In this document: piece after piece, positions 63,650-64,000 of the stretch
How positions within the stretch are numbered: the stretch's first letter is position 1
How the letters are laid out: each line of letters begins with the position of its first letter
NCBI GenBank assembly: GCA_012295275.1
Contig: CM022672.1
Span: forward strand, 12,611,495 to 12,675,494
Direction: 5' to 3'
DNA from: Chrysomallon squamiferum
Taxonomy: Eukaryota; Mollusca; Gastropoda; Neomphalida; Peltospiridae
DNA length: 64,000 bases
The notes under the pieces: model-generated
What the model saw: the letters and a program-made list of their open reading frames with translations, nothing else
Told to the model about the DNA's origin: nothing
Database searches by the model: none
Program-made: the position numbers and the translations under genes

Positions 63650-64000
63650 CTAAACAGTAAATAAAATAATATAAAATTTTAACATGGACATGAAACACAT
63701 ATTTGTGTTTTCATTAAAGTATGTAAACCTATGGGAATCTAGTTAAGAAAAAATGAAAAATAATATAAATACTTTATGTATATAATAATACATTCCAAAA
63801 TACTTAAATCTTCTAATCACTCAATTGGAAATTACATCTGTTTGGCAAATGAATATACACACTTGGTACTGGTACTATTGTTTAAACAGTCCTACATTCA
63901 GTTTACTGACCTAGCCTTTGCTAATTATAAAGTCTGACAATAACAACAAAACCTCCATAGACTGAATGTATCACTGAAATGTTGTTTCTATTTATATGTA
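63650..64000 (-). other. Intron of the coiled-coil gene at the window edge
   Basis: No exon is recognisable between the acceptor at 63650-63651 and the end of the window. The gene continues upstream outside it. Confidence 0.6.

Overview
The window is animal nuclear DNA, very AT-rich and intron-rich. It is packed with simple repeats: long (GA)n, (CA)n, (TA)n, (AAT)n, (CATA)n and (GATA)n tracts plus several minisatellites. Nothing looks bacterial. Intron density, repeat load and the gene types fit a lophotrochozoan such as a mollusc. The species assignment is inference.

Three multi-exon genes can be assembled by hand, because exon phases close and total lengths divide by three. (1) Plus strand, 2075-11534: 15 exons giving 1044 codons. 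The protein has a helical N-terminal half, two tandem protein-kinase-like domains that both lack catalytic residues, and a C-terminal tail with tyrosine and SH3-ligand motifs. Two of its introns use GC-AG splice sites and one exon is only 19 nt. (2) Minus strand, 20745-45400: an SLC7 amino acid transporter light chain of LAT type. Ten shared exons are served by two alternative first exons (1A at 44902-45400, 1B at 35394-35892) of identical length and phase, so both predicted products are 495 aa. (3) Minus strand, 58526 to beyond 63649: the 3' part of a coiled-coil gene I do not recognise. It carries a probable one-base frameshift at a homopolymer and a possible alternative last exon (56265-56361) that would add a tail anchor.

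Layout: 1-2074 is intergenic with a two-copy MITE family. 2075-11534 is the pseudokinase gene. 11535-20744 is AT-rich intergenic/3' UTR sequence with a second MITE copy, a SINE-like relic and two exon-like orphan ORFs. 20745-45400 is the transporter gene with 8-18 kb first introns. 45401-56264 is repeat-rich intergenic DNA with a clean hAT-type MITE. 56265-64000 is the coiled-coil gene.

The most unusual signal is that three minisatellites are seeded on exon edges. One repeats the 3' splice site of transporter exon 8. One repeats the transporter stop codon and last residues. One fills an intron of gene 3 with copies of its own 5' splice site. The two transporter first exons also each carry a CACGTG E-box at almost the same distance upstream of their ATG.
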